NCBI GenBank assembly: GCA_030761205.1
Contig: JAULJL010000010.1
Span: forward strand, 32,812,022 to 32,876,021
Length of the DNA: 64,000 nucleotides
Reading direction: 5' to 3'
Origin: Fremontodendron californicum
Taxonomy: Eukaryota; Streptophyta; Magnoliopsida; Malvales; Malvaceae
Under the pieces are notes generated by a model. The model was not told the DNA's origin, ran no database searches, and saw only the letters and a list, made by a program, of their open reading frames with translations. Position numbers and translations under genes: made by a program. Below are positions 1 to 12,292 of this stretch, piece after piece. How positions within the stretch are numbered: position 1 is the stretch's first letter; each line of letters begins with the position of its first letter.

Positions 1-527
1 TATATTAGAATTACATAGATATATTATAGTTACATAGATATATTACTATTACATAGATATATAACAATTACATATTGAATATATCTATGTAATTTTAATA
101 TATGTATGTAATTGTAATATATCTATCTATGTATGTAATTGTAATATATCTATGTAATTGTAATATATCTATATAATTCTAATGTATCTATGTAATTGTT
201 ATATATCAATTTATTTCTAATGTTTTAAGTAATTGTAATATATCTATGTAATTGTAATGTATCTATATAATTGTAATATATCTATGTAATTCTAATGTTT
301 TAAGTAATTGTAATATATCTATGTAATTGTAATTTATTTAAGTAATTGTAATATATCCATGTAATTGTATTGTAATACAATAATTATGCAAATTCGAAAG
401 CGAAGAAACTCTTCTTAAATTCTGCATAGATACATTACAATTAAACAAGTTACATAGATATATTACAATTACATATATATATTAAACATAGATATATTAC
501 AATTACATAAACCACTTAAATAGATAT
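1..527. repeat. 19-bp AT-rich satellite block
   Basis: Tandem, degenerate copies of a 19-bp unit (TATCTATGTAATTGTAATA in one register), in both orientations. A short stretch at about 367-425 does not match the unit (it includes GCAAATTCGAAAGCGAAG) and is an unidentified micro-insertion. No coding potential is seen. Confidence 0.9.
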
Positions 528-1023
528 ATTTGATGCTGGTAGTGCTCCAAATTTGTCACCAATATTAAGGTCTTCAACTTCTAGTCATCAAGTTAATGAA
601 AATGAAGATGGTAAACTACTTGATTATTTTATTCTTCTATATTGATTTCACTACTTAATTGCTTTTAATTATATAATATTGTCAATTTTATGCAGATGCT
701 GCTCCATAGGAATATTTAAGAGATTTGGATTGCTTATTTCACTTTATGTATTTGGATTGCTTATTTAGTTTGTGTTTGGATTGCTAATTTTCAATTTTAA
801 GGCTGTATTATGACTTTAGCTTGCGACTTCTATTTAGCTTGTAAAAGTCATATAATTAACACAATTTATTTGTAATTTTATTTTTAATATTATGAAATAT
901 TTTGTACTTTCTTATAATGGTTTTTTTTTATATGAAATATCTTGGATTAAATTATAAATATACCAATATAAGTAATTGAAAAATATGATAAAATTTTATT
1001 TTTACCGACGCTCGGACCTCTAC
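528..1023 (+). mobile_element. Transposon 3'-end fragment, possibly CACTA-type
   Basis: Non-satellite insert of about 500 bp. It reads like the end of a spliced gene: an open stretch at about 530-608, a GTAAAC donor, a T-rich intron ending in TTTATGCAG at about 695, then a very short last exon ending in TAG. An AT-rich tail follows with repeated GGATTGCTTATTT motifs. The insert ends near 1003-1015 with ACCGACGCTCGG, which resembles the ACCGACGC motif in the CACTA-like end at 57518. The family assignment is inferred from that motif and is weak. An exon remnant of a host gene is the alternative. Confidence 0.3.
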
Positions 1024-2382
1024 AATTACATAGATATATTACAACTACATATCTATGTAATTGTAATATATATATTACATATATTACATAGATGTATTAC
1101 AATTACATAAATATATTTATTACAATTAGATACATTACATAGATATATTACAATTACAATTACTGTAATATATCTATGTAATTCTAATGTTTTAAATAAT
1201 TGTAATATATCTATGTAATTGTAATATATTTTTGTAATTGTAATATATCTATGTAATATATCTATGTAATTGTAATATATATATATATAAGTAATTGTAA
1301 TATCTATGTAATTTTAATATATATATCTATGTAATTCTAATATATCTAAGTAATTGTAATATATCTATGTAATTGTAATATATCTATGTAATTGTAATAC
1401 ATCTATGTAATTGTAATAATATATGTAATTGTAATATATCTATAAAATTGTAATATGTCTATGTAATTGTAATATACTTATGTAATTATAATATAAACCA
1501 TGAGATCACATGCATTGAAATCTATGTAATTGTAATATATCTATGTAATTTTAATATATCTATGTACTATATATTACAATTACATAGATATATCTAATAT
1601 GTAATTGTAATATATCTATGTAATTATATATTGTAATTGTAATGTATATTTGTGTAATACACTGTAATATATCTATGTAATTGTAATATATCATATGTAA
1701 TATATTACAATTACATAGATATATTACATGTGATATATTACAATTGTATAGATATATAACATATATTACAATCACATAATTACAATTACATAGATATATT
1801 ACAGTTACATAGATATATTATAATTCTATATATGTAATTGTAATATATATATATGTAATTGTAATATATTACAATTACAATTACACAAATATATCATATG
1901 TAATATATTACAATTACATAGATTACATAGATATATCTATGTAATTGTAATATATTTACATAGATATATTTATGTATATATTACAATTACAGATTACAAT
2001 CACATAGATATATTACAATTACATAGATATATTATAATTGCATAGATATATTACATATATTACAATTACATAGATATATTACAATTGTAATTACACAAAT
2101 ATATCTATGTAATTGTAATATATTTACATAGATATATTTATGTATATATTACAATTACAGATTACAATCACTTAGATATATTACAATTACATAGATATAT
2201 TACAATTGCATAGATATATTACATATATTACAATTACATAGATATATTACAATTGTAATTACACAAATATATTACAATTGCATAGATATATTACATATAT
2301 TACAATCACATAATTACAATTACATAAATATATTACAATTACAAAGATGTATATATTACAATTACATAGATGTATATATTAT
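1024..2382. repeat. 19-bp AT-rich satellite block
   Basis: Arrays of the 19-bp unit with frequent orientation changes. It contains a rare non-unit motif, AACCATGAGATCACATGCAT (about 1497-1516), which recurs near 51086 and, inverted, near 56895-56915. This shows that segments of array have been copied. A 71-codon ORF on the minus strand here is only a read-through of the repeat. Confidence 0.9.
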
Positions 2383-2898
2383 AGGGAAAGAACCTCATAT
2401 ATGTAGCTGCAGTTCCTGTTGAATTGAGAAATGAATGAAAAAAGTGAGAAGCAATAAAGAACAAGAGATTGAGAGAATTTCCATTGAAGTTAGATACTTG
2501 CCGATCAGAAAAACAGCATCTCCTATGAAAACAGCTTGAAAGACTTTTCCGGATTTAGTTGCAATATACTCAATGAGAAATGCCAATGATCCTGCTAACA
2601 CTGTCCCTAATCCCCTATTCAGTCCTTTGCATAATGTTGCCCCCTGTTTAAACAGAAACAAAATTGAATTATATTATTTGTTCATCAAGAAAGCAAAAAT
2701 GCATGGTAACAAAATCCAACAAGTAGGATTCAACCCAACCTGCAGTGAATTCAAGAACAACAACGACTGTCATGACAGCCCAAATGGCATTTGTTCCAAA
2801 CACTTTGAACAATGGCTCCACCAAATACAACAGGGAGACTAGTGTCAAAGACAAACCAACCTTGAAAGCATGAACCATCCTTCTAGGATCTTGTAATA
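2383..2898 (-). pseudogene. Aluminium-activated malate transporter (ALMT) gene fragment
   Basis: Three exons of an ALMT-family anion channel on the minus strand, cut at both ends by satellite. ALMTs are plasma- or vacuolar-membrane malate channels with N-terminal transmembrane helices. Exon 1 (about 2898-2740) encodes KVGLSLTLVSLLYLVEPLF and WAVMTVVVVLEFTAG. Exon 2 (about 2643-2500) encodes GATLCKGLNRGLGTVLAGSL and KVFQAVFIGDAVFLIG. Exon 3 (about 2424-2383) encodes TAATYMRFFP before the break. Both matching introns are present, so the piece is DNA-derived and not a retrocopy. Intron 1 has a GT donor. Intron 2 appears to use a GC donor (GGCAAGTATC) and a TTCAACAG acceptor. By my reading the exon 1/2 junction is out of phase by one base, in a run of five Gs. 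The first helices are encoded and the remaining pore and C-terminal domain are absent, so it is non-functional. Family confidence is high. Confidence 0.8.
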
Positions 2899-5132
2899 TA
2901 TCTATGTAATAGTAATATATCTATGTAATTGTAATTATGTGATTGTAATATATATAATACATCTATGTAATTAGATATCTATGTAATTGTAATATTACAT
3001 AGATATATAGATTTATTACAATATGTCAATTACATAGATATATTACAATTACATAGATATATTACAATAACATACATATGTTATAATTACATAATTAAAT
3101 ATATTACATAGATATATTAAAATTACATATATATATATTACAATTACATAGATATATTACAATAACTAATATATTACAATTACATAGATATATTACATTT
3201 ATATAGATATATTATTACAATTACATAGATATATTACAATTACCATTACATAGATATATTACATAGATATATTATAATTACAAAAATATATTTATGTAAT
3301 TGTAATTGTAATATATATCTATGTAATCTATCTATGTATAATATATCTATGGAATTGTAATATCTCTATGTAATTGTAATATCTAAGTAATTGTAATATA
3401 TCTATGTAATTGTAATATATATATATATATGTAATTGTAATATCTATGTAATTGTAATATATCTATGTATAATATATCTATGTAATTGTAATATATTTAT
3501 GTAATTGTAAATATATCTATGTAATTGTAATATATCTATGTAATTGTAATATATCTTTGTAATTGTAATATATATTACAATTACATAGATATATTATAAT
3601 TACATATATATATATATATATATTACAATTACGTAGATATACTACAATTACATAGATATTACAATTACATAGATATATTATACATAGATATATTACAATT
3701 AAATAGATATCTAATTACATAGATATATTTCATATATTATTACCATTATATAAATATATTACAATTACATAGATGTCTAATTACATAGATATATTACAAT
3801 CACATAATTACAATTACATAGATATATTACATATGTTACATAAATATATGTATATATTACAATTAGAATTACAATTACACAAATATATATCTATGTAATA
3901 GATATATTACATATATTACATAGATATATTACAATTACATAGATATATTATTACATAGATATATTACAATTACATAGATATATTATAATTACTTAAAACA
4001 TTAGAATTATATAGATATAACTATGTAATTGTAATGTATCTATGTAATTGTAATATATCTATGAAATTGTAATATATCTATGTAATTGTAATGTATCTAC
4101 GTGATATATCTATGTAATAGTAATATATCTAAGTAATTGTAATTATGTAATTGTAATATATCTATGTAATTGTAATAAATATATTTATGTAATTGTAATA
4201 TATATATATATATATATGTAATTGTAATATATCTATGTATAATATATCCATGTAATTGTAATATCTATGTAATTGTAATATTTACAATTACATAGATATA
4301 TATATTACAATTACATAGATATACTACAGTTACATCAAGTGTAATGTATTATTACAATTATAATATAGCCTTGGTGTCTATGTAATATTACAATCAGAAG
4401 AAGTACTGTAATGTATCTATGTAAAATATGTGTAATTGGTTATGTAATATATCAATTTACATAAATAGATATATGTTATTGTAATTGATCCTTCTCATGC
4501 AAATGATATATTACATTAACACTATTAAATATATTTCAATTACATAGATATATTACTTTTATATAGATATATTACAATTACAATTACATAGATATATTAC
4601 ATAGATATATTATAATTACAAAAATATATTTATGTAATTGTAATTGTAATATCTATGTAATATATCTATGTAATTCTAATGTTTACATAGATATTACATG
4701 TATATAATTACATAGATATATTACAATTACATAGATATATTATACATAGATATATTACAATTATATATATCTATGTAATATATCTATGTAATTGTTATAT
4801 ATCTATGTAATTGTAGTTGTAATATATATCTATGTAATTGTAATATATTTATGAAATTGTAATATATCTATGTAACTATAATATATCTATTTTGTAATAT
4901 ATTTGTTTTTAGTAATTACAATTACATAGATATATTACAATTACATAAATATATTATTACAATTACATAGATATATTACACATTCATATATTATACATAG
5001 ATATATTACAATTACATAGATATATTACAATTACATAAATATATTATTACAATTACATAGATATATTACACATTCATATATTATACATAGATATATTACA
5101 ATTACATAGATATATTAAAATTACATAGATAC
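2899..5132. repeat. 19-bp AT-rich satellite block
   Basis: Satellite with many orientation switches, including the palindrome around 3560-3586. About 2908-3045 matches 9792-9929 closely. The stretch beginning near 3160 (ATAACTAATATATTACAATT) recurs at 47162 and 48318. Two copies of an 84-bp subsegment lie in tandem at about 4940-5110. A short non-unit piece at 4362-4400 contains CCTTGGTGTCTATG, echoing the insert at 18066. Confidence 0.9.
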
Positions 5133-5668
5133 TGTAGACACTTAATTTTGTCCGGACCACTAAAACAGGTATGTTTTCTTCCTAAATTGATGTTTCCGAG
5201 TGTAAAAAGACTTTTTTTCATCCTGCAGGTGGTACTATGAGACTTAGTGTAAGAGGGCGAGTATAAAAAGTCAAACTCGAAAAAAGTCAACCCCAAAAAA
5301 GTCAACCCCAAAAAGTCAACTACTGAAAAAGTCAACCACTTTCAAAATCAAGACTTTATGTTCAATTGAAAAATGGCGAAAGAATTTTGATAATCCGAGG
5401 TCTACATTGAAAGATATGAGGTTCGGAAGTTGGGATTTGGAGATTCAGTAGAAAGGAAACCCTAATCCGAGAAATTTGGGGAAAAGTGCTTAAACGATCA
5501 AATTGGTCGAAATTGAAGGTTCCAAATGAAATATAAGCACTGACTACGGCTAATGGAGAAGCCACTTGCAAGAAAAACCGAAAGAAAAGTCAATCCGGGA
5601 GAAAACCGAGAATTAGGGTTTTTAGTGGATTTCAGCAAAATCAAGAATCACAAAAATGGCCTGCAGTG
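5133..5668 (+). mobile_element. LTR-retrotransposon LTR fragment (TGTAGACAC type)
   Basis: A 536-bp non-satellite insert starting TGTAGACACTTAATTTTGTC, which looks like the 5' end of an LTR (TG start). Its first ~110 bp recur inverted at 15026-15135, confirming a repeat family. Inside there is a local tandem repeat of AAAAAGTCAACCCC-type motifs (about 5267-5340). The 3' part is purine-rich with no ORF over 80 codons. It ends abruptly at satellite after GCCTGCAG. The exact LTR family is not recognised. Confidence 0.5.
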
Positions 5669-8284
5669 TATATTACAATTACATAGATATATTACAATTA
5701 CATAGATATATTACAATTACATAGATATATTACAATTACATAAATATATTACAATTACATAGATATATTACAATTACATAGACATATTACAACTATATAG
5801 GTATATTACAATTACATAGATATATTACAATACACAAATATATTACAATTACATAGACATATTACAAATATATAGGTATATTACAATGTAATTCTAATGT
5901 TTTAAGTAATTGTAATATATCTATGTAATTGTAATACAACTATGCAATTGTAATATATTTATGTAATTGTAATATATCTTTGTAATTGTAATATATTTAC
6001 AATTCCCTATCTATTTAACTATAATATATATTTGTAGTTGTAATATATCTATGTAATTGTAATATATCTATGTATCTATGTAATTGTAATATATGCTTGT
6101 AATATCTAATGTTTTTAGTAAGTGTAATATATCTACGTAGGTATATTACAATTACATAGATATATTAGAATTACATAGATATATTACATTTGATATCTAT
6201 GTAGTTATAATGTATACATTACCAAATATAATGTTTTAAGTAATTGTAAAATATCTATGTAATTCTAAAGTTTACATAGATACAATTACATAAAACATTC
6301 AAATTACATAGATACATTAGATATGAATATACATAGATATAATTACATTGATATTTTACAATTACATAGATACATTACAATTATACAGATATATTACAAT
6401 TACATAGATACATTACAATTATCAATCCATGTAATCGTATAATACTACAATTACATAGATTTATTACAATTACTTAGATATAATACAATTACATAGATAC
6501 ATTAGAATTACATAGATATATCACATGTAATATACAATTACATTGATATATACATTACAACTACATAGATATAATACTGAAAATTTTAAAATTACAAATA
6601 TTTTTGTCTAATATATCTATGTAATTATAATATATCTAAGTAATTGTAATGTATCTATGTAATTGTAATGTATATAGGGTCAGGTCCGGACGGGTTATAT
6701 ATTAGAATTACATAGATATATTACAATTACATAGATGTATTAGAAAAATATATTACATATTTACACAAATATTTACAATTATATAGATATATTACAATTA
6801 CATAAATATATTTACAATTACATAGATACATTAGAATTACATCGATATATATACGTTACATTAAATAGATATATCTATGTAATGTCTAATATAATGTAAT
6901 ATGTAATATATCTATTTAATTGTAATATCCATTATTTTGTAATATAAATATGTAATTGTAATATATTTATGTAATTGTAATATATCTATGTAACTATAAT
7001 ATATCTATTTTTGAATATATTTGTTTTTATTAATTACAATTACAAAGATATATTAGAAAATATTACAATTACATAGATATGATACAATTACAATTACATT
7101 GATATATTACAATTAATGGTTCAAAGTCATGCTACAATTACATACAATTGCATAGATTTATTAAAAAGGCTTACAATTACATATATATATTACAATTACA
7201 TAGATATACTACAGTTACATAGATATTTTACAATTACATAGATATATTACATAGATACATTACAATTACATAGATATATTACAATTACATAGATATATTA
7301 CACATAATATATTTATGTATATATTACAATTACATAGATACATAGATATATTTATGTATATATTACAATTACATTTACATTGATATATTACTATTACATG
7401 TAATATATTACAATTACATAGATGTATTACTATTACATGTAATATATTACAATTGCATAGATATATTACATATGATTAATGAAATGTATATATTACAATT
7501 ACATAGATATATTAGAATTACATAGATATATTACATATTAGAATGACATAGATATATTACATATGATTAATGTAATTATAATTGCATGGTTGTATTACAA
7601 TTACATAGATATATTATAATTACATAAATATATTACAATTACATAGATATATTACAATTACATAGATATATTATAATTACATAGATATATTACAAGTACA
7701 ATTACATAGATACATTACTATTACATAGATATATTACAATTAAATAAATACATTACAATTACATAGATTATTACAATTACATAGATACATTACTACTACA
7801 TAGATATATTATAATTACATAGATATATTTATGTGTATATTACAATTACAATTACATAGATACATAGATATATTTATGTATATAGCATAATTACATAGAT
7901 ATATTACTATTACATGTAATATATTACAATTACATAGATATATTACTATTACATAGATATATACATAAATATATTACAGTTACATAGATATATTACTATT
8001 ACATAGATATATAACAATTACATATTTAATATATCTATGTAATTGTAATATATCTATATAATTCTACAATTACTTAGATATATTATAATTACATAGATAT
8101 ATTACATAAATATATTTACAATTACATAGATATATATATTACATAGATATATTACAATTACATAAATATATTACATAGATACATTACATAAATATATTAC
8201 AATTACATAGATATATTAGAATTACATAGATATATTACAATTACATAGATATATTACAATTACATAAATATATTACAATTACAT
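5669..8284. repeat. 19-bp AT-rich satellite block
   Basis: Long, fairly regular satellite block; 5669-5790 is among the most uniform runs of the 19-bp unit. Two micro-insertions interrupt it: about 6675-6702 (GGTCAGGTCCGGACGGG) and about 7110-7131 (ATGGTTCAAAGTCATG). The first shares CCGGACGG with the insert at 18066. No genes seen. Confidence 0.9.
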
Positions 8285-9027
8285 AGATATATTACATACT
8301 TGGTTTTTGCTGATTTCTCTTGATTTGTACTTGGTTTTTCTCTCTTTGGTTGAAAGCAAAAAGAAAAAGTTTAGAAAAGAAAGGAAAGTTTGAAGAGATA
8401 AAGCTTGAAACATAGCTTCTTGAGGTTGCTCTTGAGCACCAACTCTTGCACTTTTTTGATTTTCCATTCTTGTTTTTGCTATTTTGATTACTATTTGGTG
8501 AGTTTCCTTTTTAAATAAATGTTTTTTTTTTATTGTTCTTCTTAAGTTCTTTCTTCATCTCTTTTTTAAAGATATTTTTTACAATTTTTTTTACAATTTC
8601 TCACCATGGCCGCATGGCCTACATTCTTTATTTAAGTTGCTGTTTTGTTTATTTTATCATGATTTTTATGTTATTTTCTTTGATCTTGATGTTTTAAGTG
8701 TTATTCTACTTCATATACTTGAGTTATATTTTAATTTGGTTGCTTTGTTTGTTGTCATTTATGATTTAAATATCATGTTTTTGCATTTTTAATTTTCTGT
8801 TTTCATAATGTTTAAATTTGTTGGTGTTTTAGATTTAGTATATCAAGTGTTTGTGAAAATGCTTGTGTGGAGTTTGAATGATTTGAGTTTTATATTTTAG
8901 TTGAGCATGTTAGTATATCAAGTGTTTGTGAAAATGCTTGTTTGGTTTTAGTATTTCTACTTTGTGTTTGCATGTTTTGAGTGTTATATTTTAGTTGAGC
9001 ATGTTAGTACATCAAGTGTTAAAAACT
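8285..9027 (+). mobile_element. Fragment of an Ogre/Tat-like LTR (start part)
   Basis: T-rich insert with no coding capacity. Its right half (about 8730-9027) is the reverse complement of about 46540-47080, including the repeated motif TATCAAGTGTTTGTGAAAAT, so both inserts derive from one element family. Partial copies of a roughly 93-bp tandem unit occur at about 8841, 8916 and 9010. The family assignment is taken from the longer copy at 45016. A CACCATGG at about 8603 has no ORF behind it. Confidence 0.45.
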
Positions 9028-10431
9028 AGATATTACAATTACATAGATATATTACAATTACTTAAAACATTAGAATTACATGGATATAACTATGTCTATG
9101 TAACTGTAATATATATATGTAATTGTAATATATCTATGTAATTGTAATATTATCTATGTAACTGTAATGTATCTATGTAATATATCTATGTGACTGGTAT
9201 AGATATTACATAGATATATTACATGCAAATGTTTGTTATTGTAATATATCTATGTATATATCAATGTAATATACATGTAATATCTAATGTTTTCAGTAAT
9301 TGTAATGTATACATGTAATATCTAATATTTTCAGTAACTGTAATATATCTAATTAATAGTAATATATCTATGTAATTGTAATATATCTATGTAATTGTAA
9401 TATATCTATGTAATATATTATATAGATATATTTATGTAATTGTCTTTATGTAATTGTAATATATATATGTAATTGCAATATATTTATGTAATATATATAT
9501 ATATATGTAATTGTAATATATCTATGTAATTATAATATATTTAAGTAATTGTAATATGTCTATGTAATTGTAATATATATATATATGTAATTGTAATATA
9601 TCTATGTAATTGTAATATATCTATATCTATGCAATTGTAATATATCTATGTAATATATATTACAATTACATAGATATATTACATAGATATATTACAATTA
9701 CATAGATAAATTAGAATTACATAGATATTTGTGTAAATGTAATTGTAATATATACATATATTTATGTAATATATGTAATATATCTATGTAATAGTAATAT
9801 ATCTATGTAATTGTAATTATGTGATTGTAATATATATAATACATCTATGTAATTAGATATCTATGTAATTGTAATATTACATAGATATATAGATTTATTA
9901 CAATATGTCAATTACATAGATATATTACAATAACATAGATAAATATTACAATGACATAGACATAATATAATTACATAGATATATTACAATTACATTGATA
10001 TATTAGAATTATATATAACATAGATATATTAAAACTATTACATAGATATATTATATAGATATATTACAATTACATAGATATATTACAATTATAATACATA
10101 GATAAATATATTGCATAGATATATTACAATTACATAGATATTTTAGAATTACATAGATATATATATTACAATTACATAGATATATTAGAATTACATTGAT
10201 ATATATATTACAATTACATAGATATATATTACAATTACATAGATATATTACATAGATATATTACAACTACAATCATATAGATATATTACAATTACATAGA
10301 TATGTTACAATTACATAGATATATAGATAATATTACAATTACATAGATATACTACAATTACATAGATATATTACAATTACATAGATATATTACATAGATA
10401 TATTATAATTACATAGATTATATTACAACTG
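9028..10431. repeat. 19-bp AT-rich satellite block
   Basis: Satellite. About 9792-9929 is a near-perfect copy of about 2908-3045, roughly 6.9 kb away. The block ends directly against the truncated Tekay element with no recognisable element boundary. Confidence 0.9.
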
Positions 10432-12257
10432 AAACAGCATGAGCAAAACTATCCACTCATGATTTAGAGTTGGCGGCAGTGGTGATTGCGCTGAAAATTT
10501 GGAGGCATTATTTATTTGGAGAAAAATGTACAATCTACACTGATCATAAGAGTCTGAAATATCTAATGGATCAGAAAGAATTAAATTTGAGGTAAAGGAG
10601 ATGGTTGGAATTGATAAAAGATTATGACTGTGTAATTGACTACCACCCAGGAAAGGCCAATGTAGTGGCCGATGCTCTTAGTAGAAAGTCTTCTAGTTCT
10701 CTTGCTCATATCCAAGCAATTCAGAAACCCTTACAAAATGAGTTGAAGTCTTTACCTTTAGAATTGATGATTGATGAGAATGATCTCCTAATAGCCCACT
10801 TGAAGGTTAAACCGATTCATATTGATTGGATACGTGAAGCACAGAATAATGACCCTATGCTAGTAAAGTTAAAGCAAGAAGTAAGGGATGGTGTGAGTAC
10901 TGACTTTCAAATAAAGGATGAGGATGTACTGATAATGAAAAATAGGCTTTGTGTGCCTCAGGATGAAGAACTCCGGAAGGTGATTTTGGAGGAAGCTCAT
11001 AATGCACCATACGCGTTACATCCCGGTAGTGTGAAGATGTATCGAACCTTAAGAGAACATTATTGGTGGCAAGGTATGAAACGGGACATAGCTGAGTTTG
11101 TTTCTAGATGCTTGGTATGCCAACAAATTAAAGCCGAGCATCAAAAACCTTCTGGGAAATTGAACCCCCTACCTATTCCTCAATGGAAGTGGGAAGATAT
11201 TGCTATGGATTTCGTTTCGGGATTACCAAGAACACAGTCTGGTTATGACAGCATTTGGGTGATTGTTGATCGTTTGACAAAATCAGCTCACTTTTTGCCA
11301 GTCAAGAAGACTTTTTCCATGGAAAGACTAGCTAAACTTTATGTGAACGAAATTGTTAGGTTACATGGTGCCCCAGTATCGATTGTATCTGATCGAGACC
11401 CTCGATTCACATCTCGATTTTGGCCAAGTTTGCAGAATGCTATGGGCACTAAACTCAAGTTCAGTACTGCTTTTCATACTCAGACGGATGGACAATCTGA
11501 ACGGACAATTCAAATTCTGGAAGATATGCTCAGATCTTGTATTATGGAATTCAAAGGAAACTGGGATGAACACTTGCCTCTAGCAGAATTTGCATATAAC
11601 AATAGTTATCAGTCTAGCATCGACATGGCTCCGTTTGAAGCTTTGTATGGAAGGAAGTGCAGAACTCCGGTGTGTTGGGATGATACATATGAAAGGAAAT
11701 TACTAGGTCCAGAAATTGTTATGATGACTGCAGACAAAGTTAACGTAATTCGGGAAAAGATAAAAATAGCTCAAGATCGACAAAAGAGCTTTGCAGATAA
11801 TCGGAGAAAAGATTTAGAGTTTGAAGTTGGTGATATGGTATTTTTGAAAGTGACTCCTTGGAAGGGAGTAATCCGGTTTGGAAGACGAGGAAAGTTGGGT
11901 CCTCGATATATAGGGCCGTATGAGATCATTGAACGGATTGGCCCAATTGCTTATAGATTGGCCTTACCAGAAGATTTGTCACGAATTCATAATGTGTTCC
12001 ATGTTTCTATGCACCGAAAGTGCATTTTCGATTCTTCACATTTATTGAAGGACTTGCCTATGGAAATTGAGGAAAATTTAACTTATGAAGAGCAGCCGGT
12101 TGAGATTTTGGATAGAAAGGACCAAGTTCTAAGGACTAAGACTATTCCATTCGTGAAAGTTCTTTGGAGGAATCATTCATATGAAGAAGCTACATGGGAA
12201 AGAGAGAAAGAGATGCGGACTCAATATCCTCACTTGTTCAATCAAGTTGGTAAGTAA
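10432..12257 (+). pseudogene. Tekay pol fragment: RNase H end, integrase, chromodomain
   Basis: This is the C-terminal part of a retrotransposon polyprotein. RNase H is disrupted in its first 150 bp: one base is missing in the run at about 10450 compared with the copy at 27140, and a CAA-to-TAA change sits at about 10593. From 10605 an open frame of 550 codons remains. It carries the integrase zinc-binding region (residues about 125-175, ending RCLVCQQIK), the catalytic core with MDFVSGLPRTQ and VSDRDPRF, then TDGQSERT. The C-terminal chromodomain contains EEATWEREKEMRTQYPHLF. The residue before QTDGQSER is T where the other two copies have P. With no RT and no start it cannot support transposition. 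Confidence 0.85.
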
Positions 12258-12292
12258 ATTTCGAGGACGAAATTTTTCTAAGGGGGGTAAGT

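Noticed and set aside
1560..1775. 71-codon ORF on the minus strand, and similar ORFs at 14536 and 44043
   Set aside because: They read through the 19-bp satellite (repeated YNYIDILQ/ITITIYN words) and have no independent support.
5669..5790. CRISPR-like regular repeats
   Set aside because: The units are contiguous with no unique spacers, and the context is a plant nuclear genome.
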